The notes under the pieces are model-generated. The model searched no databases. It saw only the letters and a program-made list of their open reading frames with translations, and was not told where the DNA came from. Positions 46,309 through 55,084 of a DNA stretch of 64,000 nt are shown here, in pieces. The stretch lies in assembly GCA_046349595.1 (NCBI GenBank), contig JAXMCA010000001.1, positions 3,348,001-3,412,000 of the forward strand, written 5' to 3'. Source of the stretch: JACRLW01 sp046349595 (GTDB lineage: Bacteria > Planctomycetota > UBA1135 > UBA2386). Positions within the stretch are counted from its first letter, which is position 1. Every line of letters begins with the position of its first letter. The translations under genes and the position numbers were made by a program.

Positions 46309-46761
46309 TCAGCGCACCGCTTCGAGCGCCGCGCGCATGCGGTCGAGTTCGGCGGACGGCGGCAGGTCGGGCAGGTGCGCGACGATCGCGCGCGCGAGTT
46401 CCACGCGGCGCGGCGCCAGCGCGGGATCGCCTTCGAGGATCGCGTAGGCGATGCGTTCGATCGCCGGCAGGAAGCGCGCGTCGCGGACGGACGCGGCGGC
46501 GCCGATGTAGGCGAGGGCCTCGGGGAGCAACTCGTCCGCACGCAGGTCGGCGCGCACCTCGAGCCAGCCGCGTTGCTCTTCCAGCGGATCGACGACGGAC
46601 GTGGACGTGTCGGGCGCCGAGGGGGAGAGCGCGGTGACCGCGAAGCCGAGGGCCATCGCGCCGAGCAGGACGCCGAGCACGCTCAGCCAGAAGGTGCGGG
46701 GCGGAACCAGCGCCGCGGACAGAGGCGGCGGCGCGACGAGTTGGATCGGTTCGAGGTGCAT
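46309..46761 (-). CDS. small membrane-anchored protein of unknown function
   Basis: A 150-residue protein with one membrane span at about 24-46 (FWLSVLGVLLGAMALGFAVTAL), an acidic Ser/Thr linker and a helical C-terminal domain (WLEVRADLRADELLPEALAYI; MRAALEAVR). No family was recognised. It lies downstream of the MsbA-like gene on the same strand with a 65-base gap and converges on ispF. It could be an accessory of the exporter, but only position suggests this. Confidence 0.6.
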   Translation of the reverse strand: MHLEPIQLVAPPPLSAALVPPRTFWLSVLGVLLGAMALGFAVTALSPSAPDTSTSVVDPLEEQRGWLEVRADLRADELLPEALAYIGAAASVRDARFLPAIERIAYAILEGDPALAPRRVELARAIVAHLPDLPPSAELDRMRAALEAVR

Positions 46762-46826
46762 GGTGCCGAGGAGACGAGCGCGACGGATCGTCCGCGATCA
46801 CGCCTGATCGTCAAGAACCGGCGCCC

Positions 46827-48737
46827 TCAGCCGAGGTTCTGCAGTTCGATCAGGCGGGCGTAGAGGCCGCCGCGCTCGAGCAGCTCGGCGTGGCGGCCGC
46901 GCTCGACGATGCGGCCCTCGTCGAAGACCAGGATCTGGTCGGCGTCGCGGATCGTCGACAGGCGGTGGGCGATCACGAAGGAGGTGCGGCCGTGGCGCAG
47001 GTTGGCGAGCGCGCGCTGCACCGCTTCCTCGCTCTCGGAGTCGAGCGCGGAGGTCGCCTCGTCGAGGAACAGGATCGCCGGGTTGCGCACGATCGCGCGC
47101 GCGATGGTGATGCGCTGCATCTGACCACCGCTGAGGTTGCCGCCGCGCTCGCCGACCAGGGTGTCGTAGCCGAGCGGCAGGGAGACGACGAAGTCGTGGA
47201 TCTGCGCGGCGCGTGCCGCCGCCTCGATCTCCGCATCGGTCGCCGAGGGCTTCCCGTAGCGGATGTTCTCGCGCACCGTCGTGTTGAACAGGAAGGGCTG
47301 CTGCACGACCAGCGCGGTGTGGTCGCGGTAGCTGCGCAGGCTGAGCTCGCGCAGGTCGGTGCCGTCGATGCGGATCACCCCCGACTGCGGATCGTGGAAG
47401 CGCATCAGCAGGTCGACCATCGTCGACTTGCCGGCGCCGGAGGGGCCGACGAAGGCGACCGTCTGCCCGCGATCGACGTGGAAGGAGACGTCGCGCACCA
47501 CCGGCTCGTCGCCGTAGGCGAAGGACACCATCTCGACGTCGACGCGCCCCTGCAGCGCGGTCAGCGCACGCCCCTGGTTGACGACCGCGGTGTCGAGATC
47601 CTCGCGCAGGATCTCGTCGACACCCTCCATCGCGCCCGCCGACTCCATCACCGTGTTCCACACCCGCACGATGCGCTTCACGTGCTGGTAGGTCGTCGAG
47701 ATCGGGACCAGGGCGGTCGTCAGATTCGCCAGCGAACCGGGTGAATCGAGGATGATCCAGCCCATCGCAATGATCATCCCGACGAAGCCGATCTGGTAGC
47801 CGACGAAGACCACGCTCTCCGACCGCGCCTTGGCGCGCAGCATGCGCAGGGTGCGCGCCAGGAAGTTGGCGTTGTTCGCCGAGAACTCCTTCAGGCGGAC
47901 GTCCTCGAGCCCGAAGGCCTTCACGACCTTCATGCCCGAGAGCATCTGGTTCATCGACTCGGTCGCGTCCCCCATCGCGGCCAGACTGCCGGCCGAGCGC
48001 TTCTGCACCTTGCGACCCAGGCGCATCATCGGCAGCGCCATCAGGGGGATCGACGGCAGGAAGACCAGCAGCAGGCGGTAGTCGACGAAGACGACCAACC
48101 CGATGTTGAACAGGATCATCAGCGGGTCGACGAGCGCGTAGTCGGCGACCAGCGTGAAGGTGCGCGACAGCACCGTGGTGTCGTTGGTGACGCGCGAGAT
48201 CAACTCGCCCAGGCGCCGTCGACCGAAGAAGCGCAGCGGCAGGTGCAGCACGTGCTGCGCCAGCCGATCGCGCATGTCGACCACCACCTTGGTCGCGAAG
48301 TAGCGGCTGAGCAGCGTGGAGCTGTAGATGGCGATGCCGCCGATCAGGCCGCAGGCCGCGGCGACCACCGCGCAGGTGAAGACCACGTTCTTGCCGTGGA
48401 CATGGTCACCCGCGAAGTGGATGCCCAAGACGCCGACCAGCCAGTCGGCGAAGCCGCTGAACCAGTGGGAGAAGCGATCGGCGAGCTTCTCGACGCTCGA
48501 CGGATCGGGCGCCGCGTCCTTGGCCTTGGGCGTGATCTCGTCGAACAGCGGCTTCACCAGCACGAAGGGCGCCTTGGTGAAGAAGGCCTCCGCCATCGCC
48601 ATCGCGATGACCAGCGCGACGAGGCCGCGATCGCGCCTCACCCCGCCCCACACGTGCCGGCCCAGCGCGCGCAACGCGCGCCGCGCGTTCAGCCTCTGCG
48701 TGCTCTCGTCCGATCGTTCGGCGTCCGCGACGTCCAT
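46827..48737 (-). CDS. msbA: ABC exporter with fused membrane and ATPase domains (MsbA-like)
   Basis: A 636-residue half-transporter. Residues 40-370 hold six membrane helices, with the type IV exporter core around FFGRRRLGELISRVTNDTTV. The ATPase has Walker A GPSGAGKSTMV, Q-loop VVQQPFLFN, signature GGNLSGGQMQRITIARAIV, Walker B AILFLDEATSALD and the switch His in VIAHRL. The closest pattern is MsbA, the lipid A/lipid flippase; multidrug export is an alternative. The membrane domain contains a long loop (about 78-115) after the first helix. Confidence 0.88.
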   Translation of the reverse strand: MDVADAERSDESTQRLNARRALRALGRHVWGGVRRDRGLVALVIAMAMAEAFFTKAPFVLVKPLFDEITPKAKDAAPDPSSVEKLADRFSHWFSGFADWLVGVLGIHFAGDHVHGKNVVFTCAVVAAACGLIGGIAIYSSTLLSRYFATKVVVDMRDRLAQHVLHLPLRFFGRRRLGELISRVTNDTTVLSRTFTLVADYALVDPLMILFNIGLVVFVDYRLLLVFLPSIPLMALPMMRLGRKVQKRSAGSLAAMGDATESMNQMLSGMKVVKAFGLEDVRLKEFSANNANFLARTLRMLRAKARSESVVFVGYQIGFVGMIIAMGWIILDSPGSLANLTTALVPISTTYQHVKRIVRVWNTVMESAGAMEGVDEILREDLDTAVVNQGRALTALQGRVDVEMVSFAYGDEPVVRDVSFHVDRGQTVAFVGPSGAGKSTMVDLLMRFHDPQSGVIRIDGTDLRELSLRSYRDHTALVVQQPFLFNTTVRENIRYGKPSATDAEIEAAARAAQIHDFVVSLPLGYDTLVGERGGNLSGGQMQRITIARAIVRNPAILFLDEATSALDSESEEAVQRALANLRHGRTSFVIAHRLSTIRDADQILVFDEGRIVERGRHAELLERGGLYARLIELQNLG

Positions 48738-48756
48738 GCGGTCCGGGAATCATGCA

Positions 48757-48796
48757 ACACGGCCGCGGCCCGACAAACGTCGAACCGCGGCCGTGT
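48757..48796. terminator. perfect 12-bp GC hairpin
   Basis: ACACGGCCGCGG (48757-48768) pairs with CCGCGGCCGTGT (48785-48796) around a 16-base loop, between the end of the PPIase gene and the start of the msbA-like gene, both on the minus strand. There is no T-run, but the position suits a terminator for the PPIase transcript. Confidence 0.6.
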
Positions 48797-48817
48797 GCGG
48801 GGAAGGCCTTGTCGGCC

Positions 48818-50434
48818 TCACTCGAACTTGGACTCGGCGATCACACCGTTGGCCCACTGCAGGAAACGCCAGTTGACGTAGTCCTGCCGCGCCAGCTCCT
48901 TGGTGCGATCCTCGCTCAGGTTGACCGCCTGGCGCACCGGCACGCGCGAGTTGATGCGCGCGACGAACCAGGAGTCGGGGCCGCGCACCGGGCCGACCAC
49001 GGTGCCCGGCGCAGCGTCGTAGAACAGGTAGGAGCCGACCGAATAGCCGAGCAGCAGGTCGGTGAACTCGCTCTCGCGCAGCGACTGGCGGATCTGATTG
49101 AGCGACTTGCTGCCGAGGCGGCCCTTCTCCTTGTCGGTGGCGTAGAACTCACCCTTGTCGCGCAGGACCTCGTCGAAGTCCGCGCCGCCCTCGATCGACT
49201 TCATCGCCGCCTCGGCGCGCTGGTGCGCGGCATCGAGACCACCGGGGACCCAGGCGCCGGTCTTCAGGTCGCGGCCCATGAACTGGATCACGTCGAGGGA
49301 GACGTGGCCGTCCGAGAAGAACGCGGCGAAGGTGTTGGCGTGCGCCTGGAGCTTGTCCAGGTCGTTCATGTCCGCCTCGATCATCTTCTCGAAGCTGCGG
49401 ATCAGGCGCCAACGCTGCCGGAAGGCCTCGAGGCTCGGGTAGCCCTTGAACGCGGTCGCGATGACCTCGGTGGTGAAGGGAGTGTCGTCGTACTGCTTGC
49501 GGTAGGCGTCGAACTCGGCGCGGAAGTCGATGTCGCTCAGCAGGTGACCGGACTTCTGCAGCGCCTGCTCCAGCGCCTTGCGGATCACCACTTCGGCGAC
49601 GGCGCGCTCGAGATCCTGCACGTAGAGGCCGTTCTGCACCTCGCGGTAGGCGTCGGCGGTCGACCAGCTCCGGTTGTTGACGACCAGGCAGACGTCGGGG
49701 GCGATGCCGTCCGACGCGTAGCGCACGTCACTCCACTTCTGGAGCTGCTTGGTGACCCAGCCGCGGCACAGGTGCATCCAGAAAGGCGGCAGCGCGCGGG
49801 GCTGGTTGGTCGCCGGATCGACCGACGCCTTCACCAAGTTGTCCCAGAACTGCTTGCCGTCGGTGCTCCCGGTCGACGCCATGATCGACTCCTTGGTCAC
49901 CAGCGGCCACTCGGTCGCCGCGCCGGGGAAGAACACCTTGTCGAACAGTTTGGTCTGGCGCTGCTGCGCGAGGAACTGCTCGCGCTCGAAGCCATACTGC
50001 GCGCGCACGGCCTGCCAAAAGTCGACGTCGGGGTTCTGGCGGCGGAACTCCTCGACGGAGTTCTTCAGATCCGCGGTCAGCTCCTCCTCGGAGATCTCGA
50101 ACTCCTTCTTGTCGCGGCCCGCCTTCACCTGCTCGTCGACCTGCTCCTCGAGCAGGAGCTCCGCGACCTTCGCCCCGAGCTGCTTGGCGCCCACCAGGTA
50201 GATCGCTTCGCGACGGAACTGGTCGAGCGACACCTCCTCCCCGTTGACCTTGATCGGCTTCAGGGTCGACGCACGCGCGGCGGCGACGTCGGCCTTGGCG
50301 CGATCGATGGCCTTGAGCAGGGCGAGCTTGCCCTCGGCCGTCCCCTGCTGGTTGTCCTGCGCGAGGAGCGGCGAAACGAGGAAGAGGGCCAGCGCGAGCT
50401 TGGGCCCGACGGGGAATGCAGAGTGTGCGGACAT
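48818..50434 (-). CDS. exported parvulin-type peptidyl-prolyl isomerase (SurA/PpiC-like)
   Basis: A 538-residue periplasmic protein with a signal peptide (GPKLALALFLVSPLLAQ). A SurA-like helical N-domain follows (KVNGEEVSLDQFRREAIYLV, VAELLLEEQVDEQVKAGRD), with the long helical centre as a chaperone-like part. A parvulin domain near the C-terminus reads AMKSIEGGADFDEVLRDKGE, then GRLGSKSLNQIRQSLRESEF, then GTVVGPVRGPDSWFVARI. It probably assists outer-membrane or secreted protein folding. An alternative ATG at 50458 would add eight residues. Confidence 0.82.
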   Translation of the reverse strand: MSAHSAFPVGPKLALALFLVSPLLAQDNQQGTAEGKLALLKAIDRAKADVAAARASTLKPIKVNGEEVSLDQFRREAIYLVGAKQLGAKVAELLLEEQVDEQVKAGRDKKEFEISEEELTADLKNSVEEFRRQNPDVDFWQAVRAQYGFEREQFLAQQRQTKLFDKVFFPGAATEWPLVTKESIMASTGSTDGKQFWDNLVKASVDPATNQPRALPPFWMHLCRGWVTKQLQKWSDVRYASDGIAPDVCLVVNNRSWSTADAYREVQNGLYVQDLERAVAEVVIRKALEQALQKSGHLLSDIDFRAEFDAYRKQYDDTPFTTEVIATAFKGYPSLEAFRQRWRLIRSFEKMIEADMNDLDKLQAHANTFAAFFSDGHVSLDVIQFMGRDLKTGAWVPGGLDAAHQRAEAAMKSIEGGADFDEVLRDKGEFYATDKEKGRLGSKSLNQIRQSLRESEFTDLLLGYSVGSYLFYDAAPGTVVGPVRGPDSWFVARINSRVPVRQAVNLSEDRTKELARQDYVNWRFLQWANGVIAESKFE

Positions 50435-50777
50435 CGGTCGAAAAGGGCTGAGGAGCATAGCGAGGGTGGTTCCCCGAGCCACGCGCCACACGAGGTTCTG
50501 GATGGCAGTGGGCCGGCCTCGACGGCGCCTGCCGGCAAAGACTCCCACCGGCACCCGGCAGGCTCCGCCTCGGACGCGCTCGACGCCGGACCGACGGTGC
50601 GACCGGCATGACGGCCTTGACCGATGTCGGCAGGAACACGCGCGGCGGATGAGCCCATCGGCGCGGATCGCCTCCGACACGGTGGGTCGCGCCGCGCAAC
50701 CTCGGCACCGATCCGAGTAGGATGCCGCGCCCTCGCGTCCCGGCCGCCGCCGCGGAACCGCGAACGCACCCCCGTCC
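50435..50777. other. 343-base divergent intergenic region
   Basis: Between the PPIase gene (minus) and the 50.8-kb exported block (plus). It should hold both promoters but none is convincing. It contains a 9-bp hairpin, GCCTGCCGG (50527-50535) with CCGGCAGGC (50555-50563). Long open frames through here have no start context or protein-like composition. Confidence 0.5.
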
Positions 50778-51464
50778 ATGTCGCACTACGACCCCCGCAC
50801 CATCGCCTTCGGCGCCGAGGTGCTGCACACCCCCCTGGCCCTCCGGGCCGACGCGGTGCAGCGCATCCACAACGAGCTCTACACCAACCGCGAAGTCGCC
50901 TACCAGAACTTCCAGGTCGCCCAGGACGGCATCCACCTGAGCAACCCCGCCGCCGCTCCCGGCCAGATCTCGGCGACCTCCTTCCTGCCGGACCGCCTGG
51001 TCCTGCGCGAGGAGCTGCGCGGCACCACGATCGAGGACTTCGCGACGCGGGTGGTGAACGTCGTCGGGGTCGCCTACCGCTCGCTCCAGATCCCCCTGTC
51101 GCTGGGCCAGCAATTCTGGGTGCGCTCGCTGATCAATCCGCAGCACGCCACCGACAGCCGGGCCTTCGTCGCCGAGCGCATGCTCAGCGGCGGCAAGGAG
51201 GCGCTGGCCGCCTTCGGCCGTCCGGTGCATTCGCTCGGCCTGCGCATGACCTTCCCTGCGACCTCACCCGAGGTCCCGACGGTGAACCTGCGCATCGAAC
51301 CCTGGGTGCAGGAGCCGCGTTCGCTCTGGATCGAGGTCATCGGCCAGTTCAACACGCCCTTGCCGACCGACCGCCTGCCGCAGCTCGGGCACGCGCTCTA
51401 CACCACCTACCGATTCATGACCGGGCCCTGCTTCGACTACGTCGCGCGGTTCGACCTGCCGTGA
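50778..51464 (+). CDS. protein of unknown function, first gene of the 50.8-54.3 kb block
   Basis: A 228-residue protein without signal peptide or membrane span. It opens MSHYDPRTIAFGAEVLHTPL and has regular alpha/beta character with TTIEDFATRVVNVVGVAYRS and HSLGLRMTFPATSPEVPTVN. I do not recognise a family. The ATG at 50778 is preferred because the sequence becomes protein-like there. Its stop overlaps the GTG start of the following lipoprotein (GTGA), so the two are made together. Confidence 0.75.
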   Translation: MSHYDPRTIAFGAEVLHTPLALRADAVQRIHNELYTNREVAYQNFQVAQDGIHLSNPAAAPGQISATSFLPDRLVLREELRGTTIEDFATRVVNVVGVAYRSLQIPLSLGQQFWVRSLINPQHATDSRAFVAERMLSGGKEALAAFGRPVHSLGLRMTFPATSPEVPTVNLRIEPWVQEPRSLWIEVIGQFNTPLPTDRLPQLGHALYTTYRFMTGPCFDYVARFDLP

Positions 51465-52144
51465 GATCCGGATCGACCACCGCCGCATCCCTCGCCGTGG
51501 CCGTGCTGTGGTGCGCCGCGGCCTGCGGGGAGAAGACGTCCGCGCCGAAGCCTGCTCCGGCGCAGCTCCTGGGCATCGAGTTCGGCAGCGGCCTGCGCAT
51601 CCCGCGCGAGGAGATCGACGCCTTCGATCCCTACTTCGACGCACTCGATGCCCGCGTCGGTCACAAGCAGCGCCACCGCGTGCTGCTCGAACGCCACCTG
51701 CTGCCCCTCGCCCTCGTCCGCGACGGCTTCCGCCCCCGCTACGACGAGGCGATGCAACGCGCGCAGGAGCTGTGCAGGGTCGCGGGCAACAGCCGCGAGT
51801 TCGAGCGCATCGCGAGCCTCGCAGGCGGCGAACGCATCGAACATCGCCAGCGCACCCAGCTCCCGCTGCCGGTGTCGCGCTTCGCACGCGACGAATCGGT
51901 GATCGGTGCCGTCAGCCCCCCGCTGCCCACCGCGGAGGGGATCTGGGTGGTGACCGTCCTCGAGATCGCGCACGGCCTCACCCTGAGCGACGACTACCTC
52001 ACCCTCTTCGCGGTGAAGTTCCCGGTCCCCGACACGCCGTCGCTCAGCGACTGGCTCGATCACCGCCATGCCGAAGTGCGCGGCATGCCGGTCCACTGCG
52101 ACGACGACCTTCGCGACGCCCTGCCCGACTGGCTCCGATCCTGA
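51461..52144 (+). CDS. predicted lipoprotein of unknown function
   Basis: A 227-residue protein starting at GTG (overlapping the previous stop). The N-terminus SLAVAVLWCAAACGEK has a usable lipobox, so it is probably an anchored lipoprotein. The mature part is mostly helical (DARVGHKQRHRVLLERHLLP; YDEAMQRAQELCRVAGN) followed by beta segments GIWVVTVLEIA and LFAVKFPVPD, vaguely like the helical part of SurA/PpiC-type proteins. No conserved catalytic motif is seen. Confidence 0.75.
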   Translation: MRSGSTTAASLAVAVLWCAAACGEKTSAPKPAPAQLLGIEFGSGLRIPREEIDAFDPYFDALDARVGHKQRHRVLLERHLLPLALVRDGFRPRYDEAMQRAQELCRVAGNSREFERIASLAGGERIEHRQRTQLPLPVSRFARDESVIGAVSPPLPTAEGIWVVTVLEIAHGLTLSDDYLTLFAVKFPVPDTPSLSDWLDHRHAEVRGMPVHCDDDLRDALPDWLRS

Positions 52145-52157
52145 GAGACTGAGTCCG

Positions 52158-53039
52158 ATGACCGCGACCTCTGGAAAGCTCCTCCTGCTCCTCCTCCTGG
52201 CCGGAGGCCTCGCACAGGCTCCCGCGCAGGATCCGCCGAAGCAGAACAGCACCGCATGGCCGGAGCTCGCCAAGAAGGACGAGCCGAAGGTGACCTTGCT
52301 GCTGCGACGCGTCGAGACCGGCAGCGAGGAGGAGGCCGCGACGTCGATCCGCGAGCTGTGCGGATTCGGACCGGCGATCGTGCCGACGCTGCTGCGCAAG
52401 CTCGCGCTGCCACGTCAGTCGCGCACCCTGGTCGACGGCATGCTGAGCGTGCTCGACACGGTGGTGAAGCCCGAGCACGCCGACCTGGTCGCGAAGGCGC
52501 TCGACGACCGTTCGCAATCGACCCGCCGCTGGGCCGTGTTGTGGCTCGCTCTCCACCTCGACGAGAAGTGGCGCCCGCTGTTCGAGCGCTTCGCCACACC
52601 GCCCGAGTCGCAGAAGCCGAAGGACCCGCCCGATCCGGAGATGGTCTTCCTGTCGAACCTCGGGCTCGCCGCGCTGAAGGACACCGACGCGCTGGCGCGC
52701 GTGATGACGGTCTGCCACACCGAATGGCTCGAACGCGGCGGCATCGTCGGCCGCGTCCTGCCGGTGGCGCGCAGCCAGCAGATGGCGCGCTTCGTGATCG
52801 ACACCATGCATCCCGACGACGAGCGCAGCCGCGTGACCGGGCTGCGCATGATGCGCTACCTGGCGCCGAAGGAGTTCGCTGCCGCGGTCGCGGTGTACCT
52901 CGATGCCGGTGAGTTCAGCGTCAAGAAGGAGGCGATCAACGCGCTGCGCGTGATCGTCGACGGCGCACAGCCGCTCGAGGAGCTGTCGTCGTTCACCGGC
53001 ATCGAGATGGCGAAGAAGTGGAAGGAGCGGATCAAGTGA
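52158..53039 (+). CDS. secreted HEAT-like repeat protein
   Basis: A 293-residue protein with a signal peptide (GKLLLLLLLAGGLAQAPAQ), which fixes the start. The rest is helical repeats such as EEAATSIRELCGFGPAIVPT, QSTRRWAVLWLALHLDEKW and FSVKKEAINALRVIVDGAQP, of the HEAT type. A scaffold or binding role is likely. It begins 13 bases after the lipoprotein gene, and its stop overlaps the next GTG (GTGA). Confidence 0.8.
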   Translation: MTATSGKLLLLLLLAGGLAQAPAQDPPKQNSTAWPELAKKDEPKVTLLLRRVETGSEEEAATSIRELCGFGPAIVPTLLRKLALPRQSRTLVDGMLSVLDTVVKPEHADLVAKALDDRSQSTRRWAVLWLALHLDEKWRPLFERFATPPESQKPKDPPDPEMVFLSNLGLAALKDTDALARVMTVCHTEWLERGGIVGRVLPVARSQQMARFVIDTMHPDDERSRVTGLRMMRYLAPKEFAAAVAVYLDAGEFSVKKEAINALRVIVDGAQPLEELSSFTGIEMAKKWKERIK

Positions 53040-54274
53040 AGCTCGTGCGCCCTGTCGCCGCCGTCGCGCTGCTCGCCGCGGCACTCGTCGCGCAGAAGCA
53101 GGACAAGCTGCCGCGCTGGCGCATCGATCCGTACACGCACAACGATCCCAAGCTGCTCGAGAAGGTCGGCTACGTCTCCTACGGCGGATTCGAGTTCGGA
53201 CAGCGTGGGACCAAGGCGGTGACCACCGAGGACATCGACAAGGCGATGCCGGGCTCGCAGATCCTGTGGGTCGAGACCCCACACTTCCGGCTCGGCTCGA
53301 CGCTCGAAAGCTGGACCGTGCCGCTCGAACCCGACGTGCGCGGCAAGATCCGCGGCGAGCTCACGCGCCTGCAGGAGCGTGGCTTCGAGCGCATCAACGA
53401 GAAGACCCGCAGCCTCGATCCCTGGCTGCGTCTGCACCTCTACGCGATGCGTCTCGAGGACCACTACGCGGTGATGCAGTCGTGGCTCGGCGTGACCGAT
53501 GCGACCTTCCCGAAGGACGAGGAGGACCGCAAGACGCGCATCGGCGACTACACCGGCGAGGGGCCCTTCCTCGGCCAGAAGAACAAGTACCTGTTCCTGC
53601 TGTTCCAGGGCTTCCCGGAGTACGAGAACTACCTCGCCACCTTCACCGGCCGCCGCACCATCGGTGGGCAGCAGTGGAACTTCAAGGACGTCGACTCGCT
53701 GCTCTACGCCTGCGCCGCGGACAATCCGAACGAGGACGGGCGCCTCAAGGACGACGTCGGACTGCACGGCCACGTGGTGTTCTCCGAGACGCACAACCTG
53801 ATCAACGGCTACCTGCACTACAACTTCGACCTGCCGGTGTGGATGCGCGAGGCACCTGCGCACTGGTTCGAGCGGCAGATCTCGCCGCGCTACAACTCCT
53901 TCACGCGCAGCGAAGGAGCGGCGCCGATCGAAGCGCGCCAATGGCGCTTCGACCTCGAGACGCGCAAGCTGCTCGGCAACGGCAAGTTCACCGCCTTCGC
54001 CGACATCATGAAGCGGCGTGACTTCGGCGAGTTCGACTTCCCCGACCACGTCACCATCTGGTCGCGTCAGGACTACCTGATGAGCCTCGGCAAGGAGAAG
54101 TTCGCCAAGTTCATGCGGCTGGCGAAGGCGCAGGTCGATCCGCTCACCGGACAGACCATGGGCGACATCGTCGAGGGAACGCGCATGGCGCTGCGCGAGG
54201 CCTACGGGCTCTCGCCGCTCAGCCTGGAGGAGAAGTGGCGCGCCTGGGTGCTCGAGACCTACCCGACCAAGTGA
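53036..54274 (+). CDS. exported protein with degenerate peptidase-MA-like (DUF1570-type) domain
   Basis: A 412-residue protein with an N-terminal signal (VRPVAAVALLAAALVAQ) starting at GTG. The C-terminal half resembles the peptidase MA-like/gluzincin fold, where a HExxH helix is followed by PxWLxEGLAxYFE. Here the helix reads SETHNLINGYLH, without HExxH, and the second element is LPVWMREAPAHWFERQI. Metal binding is therefore probably lost. It is the last gene of the block that starts at 50778. A 22-base gap separates it from a convergent gene. Confidence 0.75.
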   Translation: MKLVRPVAAVALLAAALVAQKQDKLPRWRIDPYTHNDPKLLEKVGYVSYGGFEFGQRGTKAVTTEDIDKAMPGSQILWVETPHFRLGSTLESWTVPLEPDVRGKIRGELTRLQERGFERINEKTRSLDPWLRLHLYAMRLEDHYAVMQSWLGVTDATFPKDEEDRKTRIGDYTGEGPFLGQKNKYLFLLFQGFPEYENYLATFTGRRTIGGQQWNFKDVDSLLYACAADNPNEDGRLKDDVGLHGHVVFSETHNLINGYLHYNFDLPVWMREAPAHWFERQISPRYNSFTRSEGAAPIEARQWRFDLETRKLLGNGKFTAFADIMKRRDFGEFDFPDHVTIWSRQDYLMSLGKEKFAKFMRLAKAQVDPLTGQTMGDIVEGTRMALREAYGLSPLSLEEKWRAWVLETYPTK

Positions 54275-54296
54275 AGGGCCAAGCGGTAGCAGGCCG

Positions 54297-55007
54297 TCAC
54301 GGCGTCCACAGGATGAAGCGGTAGATCGGCAGCAGCGCGAGCAGCGAGGTCACGGCCCACTCGGGCGCCGCGAGCTCCATGCCGATCGCGTCCTCCGACG
54401 GCAGCTCGCGCACCAGGTGCAGCCAGTGGTTGCCCGGCGTGTAGGCGTCGAACAGCTCCTTCATCTCGCGTGGGTTGGCGGACGCAGCCCAGTACATCTT
54501 CTTCCAGTCGTGCACGCGCAGGGAGAAGCCCGGCGGCAGCAGCTTGAGCATCTGGCACCACTCCGCCATCGCCGCGGGATCGGCGACCTTCTTGCGCAGG
54601 TGCTCGCCGTCCCACCATGCCTGCGGATGGATGCGGAGCGCGGCCTCGAGGACCTGGCCGTCGAGGCTCGCCTCGAGCACGGTCTGGATGTAGTGGGTCT
54701 CGGCGTCCTTGCCGAGCGCCTCGCCGAAGAAGGCGCCGAGCTTCTTGCGCTCCTTGTCGGACCGGCACAGGTAGGCCCGCTGCTCGCGCACGCGGAAAGC
54801 GTTGTAGGAGTGCGGGTGATGGATGCCGCCCTGGCTGGCGAGCTCCTGTCCGAGTTCCTTGGCGCGCTTCTTCACCTCGTCGGTGATCGCCTTCAGCTTG
54901 CGACGGATCGACAGCCGCAACGCGTTGTATTCGGGGTCCTGCTGGCGGTGCTTGTCGAACGCGAGGAAGTCGCGCGCGAGGAAGGGCTCGAGAACGGTCT
55001 TGCTCAT
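54297..55007 (-). CDS. protein of unknown function
   Basis: A 236-residue protein with no signal peptide; the N-terminal two thirds are charged and helical (LRLSIRRKLKAITDEVKKRA; KERKKLGAFFGEALGKDAE) and the C-terminus ends in a hydrophobic stretch (WAVTSLLALLPIYRFIL), possibly a tail anchor. A GGIHHPHSYNAFRVREQ segment and PGFSLRVHDWKKMYW are distinctive. I do not recognise it. It is monocistronic between convergent and divergent neighbours. Confidence 0.7.
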   Translation of the reverse strand: MSKTVLEPFLARDFLAFDKHRQQDPEYNALRLSIRRKLKAITDEVKKRAKELGQELASQGGIHHPHSYNAFRVREQRAYLCRSDKERKKLGAFFGEALGKDAETHYIQTVLEASLDGQVLEAALRIHPQAWWDGEHLRKKVADPAAMAEWCQMLKLLPPGFSLRVHDWKKMYWAASANPREMKELFDAYTPGNHWLHLVRELPSEDAIGMELAAPEWAVTSLLALLPIYRFILWTP

Positions 55008-55084
55008 CGGCGCGAGAAGATAGCCGCACGCTCGGCCGCCCCGTATCCTCGCGCGATCCCTCGTCCCCCGAAGCGGGCCGGACC

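Noticed and set aside
50624..51460. Upstream extension of the 51.4-kb lipoprotein
   Set aside because: It overlaps the preceding gene in another frame and would bury the lipobox in the middle of the protein.
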